A stretch of 64,000 nt of DNA from Magnetococcales bacterium (lineage in GTDB: Bacteria > Pseudomonadota > Magnetococcia > Magnetococcales > Magnetaquicoccaceae): positions 248,001-312,000 of the forward strand of contig JAANAU010000001.1 of the NCBI GenBank assembly GCA_011089965.1, in the 5' to 3' direction. Position 1 is the first letter of the stretch, and each line of letters starts with the position of its first letter. The notes under the pieces are model-generated. The model ran no database searches. It was not told where the DNA came from and saw only the letters and a program-made list of their open reading frames with translations. Made by a program: the position numbers and the translations under genes. Below are positions 48,786 through 58,553 of the stretch, in pieces.

Positions 48786-51392
48786 TCAAACCTTGAAGCG
48801 CGCGACCAACCCTTTCAACTCCTTGGCCATGCCGGTCAGTTGACCGGCACGCTGATCCAACAGACCACTGATGGTGCGCATCTGACCCGCTTCGTCGTTG
48901 ACCGATGCCATGGCACGGGCGATCTCGCCAGTGGCCGATGCGGCCTCGGTGACGCTGCGGGTGATCTCTTCCGCCCCCTGCGAGGCATGCAGAACATTGT
49001 TGGAAACCTCCCCGATCCCCTGACTGGCCTGCCCCATCTGGTTGCTGACCTCCTGCATCCGGCCAAACACCTGTATCACCTCGTGGGAGCTTCCCACCAG
49101 ACGGGAGACCGCTTCGCCCAACCGTTCGGTCACCTCACTGGTCTCACCCGCAGCAATGTCCATGGCCAGAGAGACCGCCTCGACCGCTGAAGACTGGGTC
49201 GTGACGGCCTGGGCGATTTCACTGTTGGCAGAAGAGATCCCTTCAATCAACTGGATGATCTCACGAATGGCCTCCGAGACATCGCCCGATTGTCCCTGAA
49301 TCGCTCCGGCCTGATCGTGAATCATCTGGGTGGCAAAGCCGGTCTGCCTCGCCAGCTCTTTCACCTCATTGGCCACCACGGCAAACCCCTTGCCCGCATC
49401 CCCGGCTCCGGCAGCCTCGATGGAGGCGTTCAAAGCCAGCATGTTGGTCTGCTCGGCAATGTTGTTGATCACTTCGACCACGGATCCGATCTCCTGGGCG
49501 CTCTTGGCCAACTGTTCCATCACGCCACCGGAACTCAAGATCCGCTCTGCCGCCTTCTGGGAATGGGCGTCCGCAAAGGAACAACGGTCCCGCACCGCCT
49601 GAAAAGAGGAGGTCAGATCCTGAATCGAAGAGGCCGCAGACGTAACGGAGTTGTTGGCACGCACCGCACCATCGGCAATCGAGGTCAAGGCGTTGCTCAC
49701 CTGTTCCGTGGCTTCTGCCACATGACTCAACACCCCGGAGGTCTCCTGGGACGCCTCAAAAACCGACTGAATATTGCCGCTGGCTTGCGTGGTTCCGGTG
49801 GCAATACCGGTCAGGTTGGCACTCGCCTCCAGAGCCGAGGCCGAGACCTGGGTCATGGTGGCACTCAACTCCTCTACGGCTGCTGCCGTGGTGCCGGCCT
49901 TTTCCATCATGTTGACCGAACTGCCGTTCAACTGGGCTGAAACCGCAGCCAGATCCATGGCCGATTTTTCCAGGTCATGGGCATTGGCCGTCATGCTCAC
50001 CACCAGATCGCGCAAAGATGCGACCATCTGGTTCATGGTGCGGCCCAACTGGCCGATCTCATCCTCACGCCTGAAATCCACACCGGCATTCAGATCCCCG
50101 GTTGCCACCTGATTGGCAAAAAGCTTCAACGTTCCCAAAGGACCGGTGATCAGACGTGTAATCACCATCGAAAAGATTGCTGCCAATACGCCAGCCACCA
50201 CCGCCACCACCAGAGCCACCATGGCGCGCATGCGCGACTCGTCACGGGTTTGGCTCTCGATCTCTTTCATCTGCTCAACCGCCTTGGCCACGCTCTCCTC
50301 GATGATCGGCTCCATCTGATGCACTGCCTTGCGCATTTTCTCGCTCAGCTCCTGGATCCGATTGTTCTGGGCCACCAAGGCCATGAATGTTTCTTCATAC
50401 TCCTTCATGAGCGACAGAATCGCCTTTTTGAACTCCTCCGGAATCGCCGAAGCCTGAACCGAGGTCATGATGATTTTGGCGGTTTTGCGGGTCTGCTCGA
50501 CATATTTTTCCTGTGAGCGCAGCAGGTAATCTTTCTCATGCCGACGCATGGTCAACAGGTTCATGCCGATCCCCGGTACGGAGTGGGATTCCAGTATCCC
50601 CTCGACCACGCGCGCCTTTTCGCTGATGCGTTGATAGACCGGCTCTTCCAGTTGGTTGAGCACATCCTTGTGACGCGCCGACACAAACGCCTCAAACGCT
50701 GCCTGATACTCGGCCAATGCCTGTTCCAGCTTCTCTTTGAGACCCTTGTTCAAACGGGAGGCCGTCAAAGAGTTCTTGAAGAGTCCGACCTGGGTCTGAA
50801 ACTGGGTGACATATTTGGATTTGCCGCGCACCACAAAATCCTTTTCATTGCGCCGCAACTCCCCGAGTACAATCTCCAACTGGGCCACATCCAGGTCATT
50901 CAGAATCTTTTCCACCTCATGCACCGCTTTGCGGAACCGCCCCTGCAAACCCGACTCATGATCCAAACCCTGAACTTTCCAGGCTTCGACCATCTCCAGA
51001 AAAGCGGTATGATAACCATGCATGAGGCCGTTGAGCTTTTCAGCCATGTGCGTACCGCTCTGACCTCCAACCGGCTCGTGCAGTTTCTTGAGCCGGTCTG
51101 CCTCGCGGCCCGCCGCTGCAACCGATTGGGTCACCCGATCCACATATTTCAGATCCTTGCGCGCCAGAAAATCCTTTTCGCTGCGCCGCGCCTCCAGAAT
51201 GAACCGGTGCATGGTGGTAAAGGCATCCTTGCGATCCCCGTACTCGGTGCGCAGATGTTCATAAGAGTCCAGGGTGTCAAACACTGCATAATAATACTGT
51301 CCAACCACGCTCAAGAAAAACAGTCCGGTGACGCCAAAAGCCACAGCCAGCTTGCGTCCTATCGGAAGATTACCGAAAAAATTCTTTTTCAT
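48786..51392 (-). CDS. methyl-accepting chemotaxis protein with triplicated helical sensor
   Basis: A membrane helix (13-35), a periplasmic region (36-385), a second helix (388-410), a HAMP and the signalling domain follow. The conserved hairpin reads [24 protein letters not shown]. The sensor has three repeats of about 105 residues, each starting with RR-x-EKD-[FY]-[LV]-x-R-x4-KYV (residues 69-84, 180-194, 282-298) and containing a YxxxF element about 55 residues later. This extends the two-module HBM ligand domain. It lies 13 bases after the GGDEF/EAL gene and ends near 48786. Confidence 0.93.
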   Translation of the reverse strand: MKKNFFGNLPIGRKLAVAFGVTGLFFLSVVGQYYYAVFDTLDSYEHLRTEYGDRKDAFTTMHRFILEARRSEKDFLARKDLKYVDRVTQSVAAAGREADRLKKLHEPVGGQSGTHMAEKLNGLMHGYHTAFLEMVEAWKVQGLDHESGLQGRFRKAVHEVEKILNDLDVAQLEIVLGELRRNEKDFVVRGKSKYVTQFQTQVGLFKNSLTASRLNKGLKEKLEQALAEYQAAFEAFVSARHKDVLNQLEEPVYQRISEKARVVEGILESHSVPGIGMNLLTMRRHEKDYLLRSQEKYVEQTRKTAKIIMTSVQASAIPEEFKKAILSLMKEYEETFMALVAQNNRIQELSEKMRKAVHQMEPIIEESVAKAVEQMKEIESQTRDESRMRAMVALVVAVVAGVLAAIFSMVITRLITGPLGTLKLFANQVATGDLNAGVDFRREDEIGQLGRTMNQMVASLRDLVVSMTANAHDLEKSAMDLAAVSAQLNGSSVNMMEKAGTTAAAVEELSATMTQVSASALEASANLTGIATGTTQASGNIQSVFEASQETSGVLSHVAEATEQVSNALTSIADGAVRANNSVTSAASSIQDLTSSFQAVRDRCSFADAHSQKAAERILSSGGVMEQLAKSAQEIGSVVEVINNIAEQTNMLALNASIEAAGAGDAGKGFAVVANEVKELARQTGFATQMIHDQAGAIQGQSGDVSEAIREIIQLIEGISSANSEIAQAVTTQSSAVEAVSLAMDIAAGETSEVTERLGEAVSRLVGSSHEVIQVFGRMQEVSNQMGQASQGIGEVSNNVLHASQGAEEITRSVTEAASATGEIARAMASVNDEAGQMRTISGLLDQRAGQLTGMAKELKGLVARFKV

Positions 51393-51405
51393 TATTTATG
51401 CCTTT

Positions 51406-53526
51406 CTATATTGTCTTTTGACTTTTAACTTCCGGAAACACAATAACAGAACCACCGCCGGAATGAAGCTTTGGTGAAAAACCTGGTTTTTCCTGAAAGA
51501 TACGATCCTCACCCAGAAATAACGCAATCTCTTCCGGAGGGACCGGCTGGCTGAACAAAAACCCCTGAACCAGATCGCAACCCAGAGTGCGCAAGAACTC
51601 CAATTGATCCGGTGCTGCCACCCCTTCGGCCACCACCTGAAGATTGAGATTCTTGGCCATGGAGATGATGGTCTTGGTGATGGCGGCATCATCCGGATCG
51701 GCAATGATGTCACGCACAAAAGCCCGGTCGATCTTCAGGGCATGAATGGGAAAACGTTTAAGATAGCTAAGAGATGAGTATCCTGTACCAAAATCATCGA
51801 TGGAAAGTTGCAGATTCATCTGTTTGAGGGTATGCAAGGTGATCACGGTTTCATTGACATCGCGCATGAACATCCCTTCGGTCAACTCCAACTCCAGATA
51901 TTGGGCAGCCAACCCCGTATCCTGAAGGATGCGCGCCACCTTGGCCGGCAAATCACGGTTCTGGAATTGACGGGCAGAGAGGTTGACAGCCATGCGGATC
52001 GGTGCAAACCCCTCTTCCTGCCACTGCATGCTCTGCTGACAGGCGGTCCGCAACACCCACTCCCCCATGGCGGCAATCAGATCGCTCTCTTCGGCAATGG
52101 GAATGAAGTTGGCCGGCGAAACCAAACCCAACTCCGGACTGCGCCAGCGAATCAACGCCTCGACACCGACCAGACGTCCGGTGATCACATCCAGTTGGGG
52201 TTGATAGTGCAAGAACAGCTCCTGGCGTTCCAATGCCAGACGCAAACCGTTTTCAATGGCCATACGCTTGGCCGAAATGGCATCGATCTCCTTGGTAAAG
52301 AAGTGAATGGCATTGCCTCCCTGCTCCTTGGCACGCCGCATGGCGGATTCGGCTTTTTTCAGGTGGTTGTCCTCGTCTCCGGCATCGACCGGATAGAGCG
52401 TGATCCCGATACTGGCGGTCAGATAATAGCGTTCCAGCTCGACCAGAAAGGGTTCACTCAATACGGCGAGCAATTTTCTGGCAATGCGTCCGGCATTGTT
52501 CCCCTGGGTCAGACCCGTGGCAATCACGACAAATTCGTCACCGCCCACCCGGGCCAGTGAATCCTCATCCCGCAGGCATTGGGTCAAACGAACCGACACA
52601 TCCCGCAGAATGCGATCCCCCACAGACCGACCAACGGCCTCGTTGATCAGGGTGAAACGATCCAGACCAATGAACAGCACACCGGCAATCTGATTGTAAC
52701 GCACCGCATAGGAAAAGGATTGCCGCATGCGATCCTTGAGCAGCAGACGATTGGGCAACCCGGTGAGAGAGTCGTGATGGACCAGAAAGTGCAGCTCCTG
52801 CTCGGAACGCTTGATGCCGGACAGATCCGAAAAGACCTTCACAAATTGCCGAATCTCTCCGGCCCCATCCCGAATGGCATTGATGTTGGCAAATTCCGGG
52901 TAGACCGCACCGTTCTGGCGTTGACTCCACATCTCGCCACGCCAGTGACCGAACTGGGCCAACTCCTGTTCGATCAGCCGGTAGCTGGCCGCATCATGCT
53001 GGGTGGAGTAGAGCAGGGCCATGGGCTGATGGACCGCCGCCTCTTCGGTATATCCGGTAATCTGGGTGAAAGCGGGATTGACCGATTCGATGATCCCGTT
53101 GGAATCCGTGACCATGATCCCTTCCGAGGTGTTCTGATAAACACTGGCTGCCAGACAGAGTTCCACTTCGGTCTGGCGACGCACCTCCACCTCGATTTTC
53201 AAAGCCTGGTTGGTACGGGTCAACTCGCGGGTGCGCTCTTCAATGCGTTTCTCCAGAAGCTCCTTGTCGCGCTGGATCTGTTGAATGAACTCCTGGCGAC
53301 TCTGCTCATGCAGAAAATTTTTGCGATGCAGTTGGATCAATACGAACAGAAACAGCCCCCCCAACAAGGCCAATGCCGTATGATGAACAGTATGATTGTG
53401 CTGTGCTGCGTCAACAATTTCAACAAATGTTATCGCAAACCCCTCTTCATTCACAACCCCCAAAAGCCACAAGGAGGCCAGCGCACTCCAAACAACCCAC
53501 CATGGTCTGTTGCGCGCGCCTTGCAT
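51406..53526 (-). CDS. PAS-GGDEF-EAL protein (c-di-GMP turnover)
   Basis: Two N-terminal helices (about residues 10-30 and 50-70) anchor the protein, followed by a coiled coil, PAS (about 135-245), GGDEF and EAL. The EAL site looks complete (VEALIRW, MNLSARQF, ELTEGMF, DDFGTGYSSLSYLKRFP, VVAEGV), predicting a phosphodiesterase. The GGDEF keeps RDED and GGDEF, but its first strand reads FIGLDRFTLINEAVG, losing the first metal Asp and changing K, D and H, so cyclase activity is doubtful. The ATG at 53526 is preferred over a TTG at 53571. Confidence 0.9.
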   Translation of the reverse strand: MQGARNRPWWVVWSALASLWLLGVVNEEGFAITFVEIVDAAQHNHTVHHTALALLGGLFLFVLIQLHRKNFLHEQSRQEFIQQIQRDKELLEKRIEERTRELTRTNQALKIEVEVRRQTEVELCLAASVYQNTSEGIMVTDSNGIIESVNPAFTQITGYTEEAAVHQPMALLYSTQHDAASYRLIEQELAQFGHWRGEMWSQRQNGAVYPEFANINAIRDGAGEIRQFVKVFSDLSGIKRSEQELHFLVHHDSLTGLPNRLLLKDRMRQSFSYAVRYNQIAGVLFIGLDRFTLINEAVGRSVGDRILRDVSVRLTQCLRDEDSLARVGGDEFVVIATGLTQGNNAGRIARKLLAVLSEPFLVELERYYLTASIGITLYPVDAGDEDNHLKKAESAMRRAKEQGGNAIHFFTKEIDAISAKRMAIENGLRLALERQELFLHYQPQLDVITGRLVGVEALIRWRSPELGLVSPANFIPIAEESDLIAAMGEWVLRTACQQSMQWQEEGFAPIRMAVNLSARQFQNRDLPAKVARILQDTGLAAQYLELELTEGMFMRDVNETVITLHTLKQMNLQLSIDDFGTGYSSLSYLKRFPIHALKIDRAFVRDIIADPDDAAITKTIISMAKNLNLQVVAEGVAAPDQLEFLRTLGCDLVQGFLFSQPVPPEEIALFLGEDRIFQEKPGFSPKLHSGGGSVIVFPEVKSQKTI

Positions 53527-53669
53527 GTTGTTTCGGCTCCCACCTTGTGATCCCACTTGAAATACAAACAATTCTTGTAAAAATCATTCTGTAACCAAGT
53601 GTATCAGAAACCTCTGCCCGGCGTCAAACATCACACAACGTGCAGTGCCATTCCTCTTTGATTCAGAAC

Positions 53670-54077
53670 CTATCGACACAAACGCTTGCTGGACATCTCA
53701 TTAAAGACAAAATTTGCAATCGCATAACCGAGCATTGCACAATCTTTAGTAATATTGAGAGCGATCCCGCGTGCGGTTTGCCTGGCCACACGGCAGGCAA
53801 AGGTGTAGTGCTCTTTGCCGAGCTGGATGGTTCCACTGCCAACCCGTTCCAGATGATCACGTCCATCCTGGGGGGTGACCATGAAAAAACCGGTCAGGCT
53901 CACGTCTTCGGATTCACCATGCAGGCGTTCACCGTTTTCAAAGGTGATGGTGACCGGGAAACACATCCCATACCGCTCATGGCCCCGTTGATCGGGAGGT
54001 TTGCCTCGCCGTTCTTTGGGCCGCACGGTCGCGGGGCTGCCGGTCGTCACTTTTTTACCAGACCAACTCCCTGTCAT
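53670..54077 (-). CDS. single-domain PilZ protein
   Basis: A PilZ domain with QRGHERYGMCFPVTI (RxxxR) near residue 32 and EDVSLTGFFM (DxSxxG-like) near residue 57. The N-terminus is short and basic. It lies next to a second PilZ gene and near the c-di-GMP turnover gene, so a local c-di-GMP response module is plausible. The effector is unknown. Confidence 0.8.
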   Translation of the reverse strand: MTGSWSGKKVTTGSPATVRPKERRGKPPDQRGHERYGMCFPVTITFENGERLHGESEDVSLTGFFMVTPQDGRDHLERVGSGTIQLGKEHYTFACRVARQTARGIALNITKDCAMLGYAIANFVFNEMSSKRLCR

Positions 54078-54098
54078 GGCACCCTCGCATTATAATCA

Positions 54099-54446
54099 TT
54101 ATGAATGGGGCATCACATCCTCAGCGCAGCCCTGCCAGATCGTCCCAAAGCTTTCATGCGGATCGAGAATGGTCAATCCGATGCCATTCGATTGGACATG
54201 AACAACGCGACATGAAAATTCTCTCTTCAGATTGAGCACAGTGAGACGCAACATCCCGGATTGACCCACCCTGATCCCTTCAACACCACCTGAAGTCGTC
54301 ATAAAAATCCCCCGAGAGGATACATCCCTGGTTGCCCCCCGCATCACCGGTCCATCCAGCAGTTCCAGGACCACCTGAAAGGTGAAACAGATCCGCTGGG
54401 ATCGACGGCGCGACGTGCCGACCATTTTTTCCTGTTCATCCTCCAT
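54099..54446 (-). CDS. single-domain PilZ protein
   Basis: Motifs RRRSQRICFTFQVVLE and RDVSSRGIFMTT match PilZ. It lies 21 bases upstream of the other PilZ gene and the two are probably cotranscribed. The two proteins share the fold but little else, so they may bind different partners. Confidence 0.8.
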   Translation of the reverse strand: MEDEQEKMVGTSRRRSQRICFTFQVVLELLDGPVMRGATRDVSSRGIFMTTSGGVEGIRVGQSGMLRLTVLNLKREFSCRVVHVQSNGIGLTILDPHESFGTIWQGCAEDVMPHS

Positions 54447-54597
54447 GGAGTCTCCCGTGCATGCACCAGTTGGCCGTCGTCTCTGATCCTCTCCGGATCA
54501 GACGGTAAAAATGATTTTGTCACGATCAATTTTTTTCAGCAAGAGCTGTCTACAGGGTGAATATGCCACAAAGAGTTGCTGCACTCTTTGCGTCACA

Positions 54598-55314
54598 TCA
54601 ATAATGACGCCCGACAGGTTCAAAAGGGGGCCGACGGTTCACCAGGGCTTCCAGCATGAACAGCTCTTCATCGGTATGGTTGAGCATGGGTGCAGTATGG
54701 ATGACACCGTTTGGTGTCAGATAACGCGAGGCGTGATGGGTGGCATGCAGGTCAGAACCTTTGCCAGGCAGGGCATGCTGCATGCGGATCTCGATGGTTC
54801 CATAGCAAAGACACAGATAATCCTGCTCGGGTGCAACCTGCAAAAACAATCCGGTCCCCCGGACACCGATGGTCGCCGTGGGAATGACCAGGGTGCGGGC
54901 ACCACTGCCGAATACCGACAGGACTCTACCCGATTGGAGGGTGAAACCGGTGGCGGCTGCCACGACCGGTTCCTCCACTGGTGGAGCATGGGAAGCCGGA
55001 TGGTCAGGTTCGGGTGTGGATTCGGGCAAATTGGCGGAATGAAACGTAAGGGTGGTATGGGCACCCAACAAAAAGGCATCGTCTCCTGAAACCAGCACCA
55101 GGCGGCTGTGGGCACCTGTGGAGAGCGTAACACCCGGCAGGATCTGATCATATGCGTTCAGAATGCGCCCATCCAGCCATGCCTCACCCTCGATCCACTG
55201 CACCCCTTGCCTGACTGGCATGAGCACACATCCGGCAGGCCACAAGGCTGCACTCCATACCACAGAGTGCCACAGGAATTGACGCCGGGTGGAACCTTCT
55301 CCGGTCATGCGCAT
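54598..55314 (-). CDS. Tat-exported FecR-domain protein
   Basis: The N-terminus STRRQFLWHSVVWSAALWPA is a twin-arginine signal, so the protein probably uses the TatABC system encoded at 2.9-4.3 kb. The mature domain is FecR-like: EGEAWLDGR, GVTLSTGAHSRLVLVSGDDAFLLG, TGFTLQSGRVLSVFGSGARTLVIPTATIGVRGTG. FecR domains outside iron signalling often pair with surface or chemosensory systems. The ATG overlaps the last base of the msrB stop. Confidence 0.82.
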   Translation of the reverse strand: MRMTGEGSTRRQFLWHSVVWSAALWPAGCVLMPVRQGVQWIEGEAWLDGRILNAYDQILPGVTLSTGAHSRLVLVSGDDAFLLGAHTTLTFHSANLPESTPEPDHPASHAPPVEEPVVAAATGFTLQSGRVLSVFGSGARTLVIPTATIGVRGTGLFLQVAPEQDYLCLCYGTIEIRMQHALPGKGSDLHATHHASRYLTPNGVIHTAPMLNHTDEELFMLEALVNRRPPFEPVGRHY

Positions 55315-55781
55315 CAGGTCTGATCTCCTTCCGGCACAAACCGGAGTGCCAAACCATTATTGCAATACCGGGTGCCTGTGGGCGAACCCCGGTCTTCAAA
55401 GACATGGCCCTGGTGACCACCACAGCAAGCACAGTGGTACTCCGTACGAGGCACGGCCAGTTTGTCATCGGTCTTGGTGGCCAAAGCTCCCGGAATGGCT
55501 TGGAAAAAACTGGGCCAACCGGTGCCGCTGTCATATTTCATGGCCGAAGAGAACAGCTCAGCACCACAACCGGCACAGAGAAATCTCCCCACCCGGTATT
55601 CACGATTGAGAGGGCTGGTAAAGGGACGTTCCGTCCCTTCCTGACGCAACACCAGGAAGCACTCGGGTGAGAGGCAATGACGCCACTCCTCTTCGCTCCG
55701 GACTGATGCTGACTCCACGGCCTGCCCCTTTACAAAAAGATATAAGTCATTCTTGCTGCTACAAGAAAGATCGGCAGTCAA
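55314..55781 (-). CDS. msrB: peptide methionine-R-sulfoxide reductase
   Basis: MsrB repairs oxidised methionine. The catalytic Cys is in TGTRYCNNGLALRF, and the zinc pairs CAGC and CACC are present, with the family core YDSGTGWPSF. Start is uncertain: the ATG at 55781 lies inside the csp terminator hairpin (55769-55795), while a GTG at 55718 follows AAAGGGG and also gives a full-length domain. It is coupled to the FecR-like gene. Confidence 0.93.
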   Translation of the reverse strand: MTADLSCSSKNDLYLFVKGQAVESASVRSEEEWRHCLSPECFLVLRQEGTERPFTSPLNREYRVGRFLCAGCGAELFSSAMKYDSGTGWPSFFQAIPGALATKTDDKLAVPRTEYHCACCGGHQGHVFEDRGSPTGTRYCNNGLALRFVPEGDQT

Positions 55782-55795
55782 CCACCCTGCCGATC
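55769..55795 (-). terminator. rho-independent terminator downstream of csp
   Basis: GATCGGCAG and CTGCCGATC form a 9-bp stem with a 9-base loop, followed on the minus strand by TTTCTT. It lies 15 bases after the csp stop and overlaps the longer msrB start. Confidence 0.7.
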
Positions 55796-55809
55796 CTTCT
55801 GGACAGTTG

Positions 55810-56022
55810 TTACAAGGTCACGACGTTTTCGGCTTTCGGTCCTTTGTCACCGGCCACGACGTTGAACTCCACACGCTGCCCTTCGGTCAAGGTGCGGAAG
55901 CCGCTTCCGGAAATGGCGCTGAAATGGACAAAGATGTCCCCTTTGCCGCCAGCGCGCTCGATGAAGCCAAACCCTTTACCCTCGTTGAACCACTTGACGG
56001 TTCCTGTCTCACGATCTGCCAT
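55810..56022 (-). CDS. cold-shock domain protein
   Basis: A 70-residue CspA-family RNA chaperone. RNP1 is GKGFGFI and RNP2 is DIFVHF, with the start [21 protein letters not shown] long leader of about 95 bases runs from the promoter at 56123-56151, usual for cold-shock genes. It has its own terminator, so it is monocistronic. Confidence 0.97.
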   Translation of the reverse strand: MADRETGTVKWFNEGKGFGFIERAGGKGDIFVHFSAISGSGFRTLTEGQRVEFNVVAGDKGPKAENVVTL

Positions 56023-56122
56023 GGTACTCTCACTTCACTCCTGATGGTTGCTAAACAGTTTGGCAGAACGATCCTGACAAGCATGCGGAAAGGCTTTGCT
56101 CTCGATACGACTGCCGATTCAG

Positions 56123-56151
56123 TTTATAGGATATAACACACTCTGCGCCAA
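56123..56151 (-). promoter_or_regulatory. sigma-70 promoter of csp
   Basis: On the minus strand TTGGCG (56151-56146) and TATAAA (56128-56123) stand exactly 17 bases apart, a near-consensus pair. The start near 56115 leaves a leader of about 95 bases. The rest of the gap (56023-56351) holds a run of T at 56160-56168, no gene, and must also contain the divergent start of the RTX gene. Confidence 0.6.
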
Positions 56152-56351
56152 AGGTAAACATTTTTTTTGCGCTCCGACGCAAACATCAAACATTGCCTGC
56201 GCCATGGCGTGCGGACAAGGGTGCCAACCGGTGCAAAGGTGCATTTTGTGATTGATTTTTTCTGTCCGTAAGATACCATGCATTCATGATGTGGCCTGCC
56301 TGACCAGAACCCCCTGCGCACCGACTCCATCGGGAAAAAGGTTGACAACTC

Positions 56352-58487
56352 ATGATCCACTCCACGCTTGCCTCCCTCTTCGACAGACTGCACGGCCGCT
56401 TCTCGTCCAGACCTGAGGATGCACCTGACAGGCCTGGTGCCGGGATCCCGGCACGGATCGACGCATGGATCTCGGCTCACTGGCCAGACCTTGAAGAGAT
56501 GGTCGACACTCTTCCGTCCATACATACCATCACCGACTTTTCTTCCATGTCCAATCCGCCACCGTTGTTCCTGTTTCACGGCATGGCCGAGGAAAACGAC
56601 ATTGTGGAAGGCTCACCGGTGTATGATTTCAATGCCGATGAACTGGGCAGCGACTCCCCTGTCCCCCCTCCTCCCCTCACCTTTACCATCACCGGTGCGG
56701 ATGCCGGATTGTTCGCCATCGATGCCAGCTCCGGTGAAGTCACCTGGAACAGTGACCAGGAGTTCGGAGAGGCTGAAAGTTATACCTTCACCATCACGGC
56801 CTCGGCAGAAGAAGAGGCTCTCGTTCACGAAGAAATCCGATTGCTGGTCAACGACAACCGGTTTGTGCGTACGGTCACCCGCATCATGAATACAGACCAG
56901 GAGGCACTGACCTTGACCGGAAGTGACAATCTGGGGATCAACGGCAATGCTCTCAACAACATGCTGGTCGGCAACCTCGGGGCCAACGCCATGGCCGGTG
57001 GAGAGGGCGACGACACCATCCGTGGCGAAGGCGGTCATGACCTGTTACACGGAGATGCCGGCAATGACACGTTGAATGGCGGCTCTGGACACGACATCCT
57101 GTTCGGAGATAACGGCAACGACTCTTTGAGTGGCGGCAGCGGCAATGACCGGTTGGATGGCGGTGCAGGGAGCGATACTCTGGCTGGTGGCCGTGGCAAT
57201 GATCTGTATGTAGTGGACAACACGGAAGACACGATTACCGAAAACGCCAACGCAGGCATGGATCAGGTTCACAGCTCCATCACCTGGATTCTGACCGATC
57301 ATCTGGAAGAACTGCGACTGCTCACCGACACCAACATCAATGCCACGGGCAACCGCCTTGACAACACCCTGCACGGCAATAACGGTGACAATGTCTTGCG
57401 TGGGGATGGGGGACGCGACCTGTTGAATGGCAATGGCGGCAACGATTCGTTGTATGGCGATGATGGCAATGACACCCTGTCTGGTGGCGCTGGCAACGAC
57501 CTGTTGAATGGTGGAGCCGGCATGGATCGACTGGTTGGTGGCAGCGGCAACGATACGTATGTCATGGACGGTTTGAAAGATCGGATCGACGAGCGCGCCA
57601 ATGGTGGCACGGATCTGGTGCAGAGCACCATCTCCTGGAGATTGGATCAACACCTTGAAAACCTGACACTGACCGGAACCGGCAATCTGCGTGGCAGTGG
57701 CAATCGCGCGACCAATCTCATCCATGGCAATGCCGGCAACAACACCCTGGAAGGTAACGAAGGCAACGACACCCTGCATGGTGAAGCAGGCCATGATCTG
57801 CTTGACGGCGGATCCGGAGCCGATGCCATGCATGGGGGCAGCGGAGATGACCGCTACCTGGTGGATCACTCCGGGGATACGGTGATCGAAGAGCAGGACG
57901 GGGGCACGGATCTGGTCACCAGTTCCATCACCTGGACCCTTGGCGACCATGTCGAACATCTCACCCTAACCGGCTCCCGGAACCTTTCCGGCACGGGCAA
58001 TGGTCTGAACAACACCCTGATCGGCAATCGCAGCGCCAACGTGTTGCGGGGCGGAGCAGGCAATGACCAGTTGGATGGAGTCTCCGGAGGTGACGATCTC
58101 CAGGGCGAAGAGGGCGATGACATTCTGATGGGAGGTTTGGGAGCAGATCGCCTCACCGGCGGCGCGGGAGCGGATCAATTCAAGTTTCTCAGTCCCGAGG
58201 ATCGCGGCGACATCATGACCGACTTCACCCCTGCGCAGAACGACCAGCTGGCCTTTGTCAACCGCAATTTCGGCAACATGGCCACCGGCCCTCTGGATGG
58301 TTCCCTGTTGGGTGTCAGCGCCACAGGCAATGCCACGACCGCCACGGAGCGGTTCCTCTTCAACACCACCACGGGTCAATTGCGCTACGACCCGGATGGC
58401 AATGGTTCCCGGGCTGCCGTCACCATCGCCACGTTGAATTCTCTCACCACCCTCTCGGCCAGTCAGATCCTGATCGTGGCCAACTGA
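56352..58487 (+). CDS. RTX calcium-binding repeat protein with cadherin-like domain
   Basis: No N-terminal signal peptide is visible, which fits type I secretion through a C-terminal signal. Residues about 75-170 resemble a cadherin-like fold (FTITGADAGLFAIDASSGEV). From about residue 200 the protein is built of GGxGxDxLxGG nonapeptides folded into parallel beta-roll modules. Three modules start with Y-V/L-V/M-D at about residues 285, 402 and 502. The C-terminus ends in FLFNTTTGQLRYDPDGNG, as in other RTX proteins. The transporter is not in this window. Confidence 0.92.
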   Translation: MIHSTLASLFDRLHGRFSSRPEDAPDRPGAGIPARIDAWISAHWPDLEEMVDTLPSIHTITDFSSMSNPPPLFLFHGMAEENDIVEGSPVYDFNADELGSDSPVPPPPLTFTITGADAGLFAIDASSGEVTWNSDQEFGEAESYTFTITASAEEEALVHEEIRLLVNDNRFVRTVTRIMNTDQEALTLTGSDNLGINGNALNNMLVGNLGANAMAGGEGDDTIRGEGGHDLLHGDAGNDTLNGGSGHDILFGDNGNDSLSGGSGNDRLDGGAGSDTLAGGRGNDLYVVDNTEDTITENANAGMDQVHSSITWILTDHLEELRLLTDTNINATGNRLDNTLHGNNGDNVLRGDGGRDLLNGNGGNDSLYGDDGNDTLSGGAGNDLLNGGAGMDRLVGGSGNDTYVMDGLKDRIDERANGGTDLVQSTISWRLDQHLENLTLTGTGNLRGSGNRATNLIHGNAGNNTLEGNEGNDTLHGEAGHDLLDGGSGADAMHGGSGDDRYLVDHSGDTVIEEQDGGTDLVTSSITWTLGDHVEHLTLTGSRNLSGTGNGLNNTLIGNRSANVLRGGAGNDQLDGVSGGDDLQGEEGDDILMGGLGADRLTGGAGADQFKFLSPEDRGDIMTDFTPAQNDQLAFVNRNFGNMATGPLDGSLLGVSATGNATTATERFLFNTTTGQLRYDPDGNGSRAAVTIATLNSLTTLSASQILIVAN

Positions 58488-58497
58488 AATACACATT

Positions 58498-58530
58498 CCC
58501 ATCCCCTGGAACCATCTGCCAGGGGATGGG
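58498..58530 (+). terminator. strong hairpin between convergent genes
   Basis: CCCATCCCCTGG and CCAGGGGATGGG form a perfect 12-bp stem with a 9-base loop, 10 bases after the RTX stop. No T-run follows on either side, so it may stop or stabilise transcripts from both directions rather than terminate alone. Confidence 0.5.
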
Positions 58531-58553
58531 GAACACGGACAGATCACACGGCA

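Noticed and set aside
48610-48843. 77-codon plus-strand frame after the ribbon-helix-helix gene
   Set aside because: It overlaps the chemoreceptor C-terminus antisense, lacks a good ribosome binding site and resembles no toxin.
57000-58170. Short repeated DNA units resembling a CRISPR or tandem array
   Set aside because: The repetition comes from coding GGxGxD RTX nonapeptides in one continuous frame.
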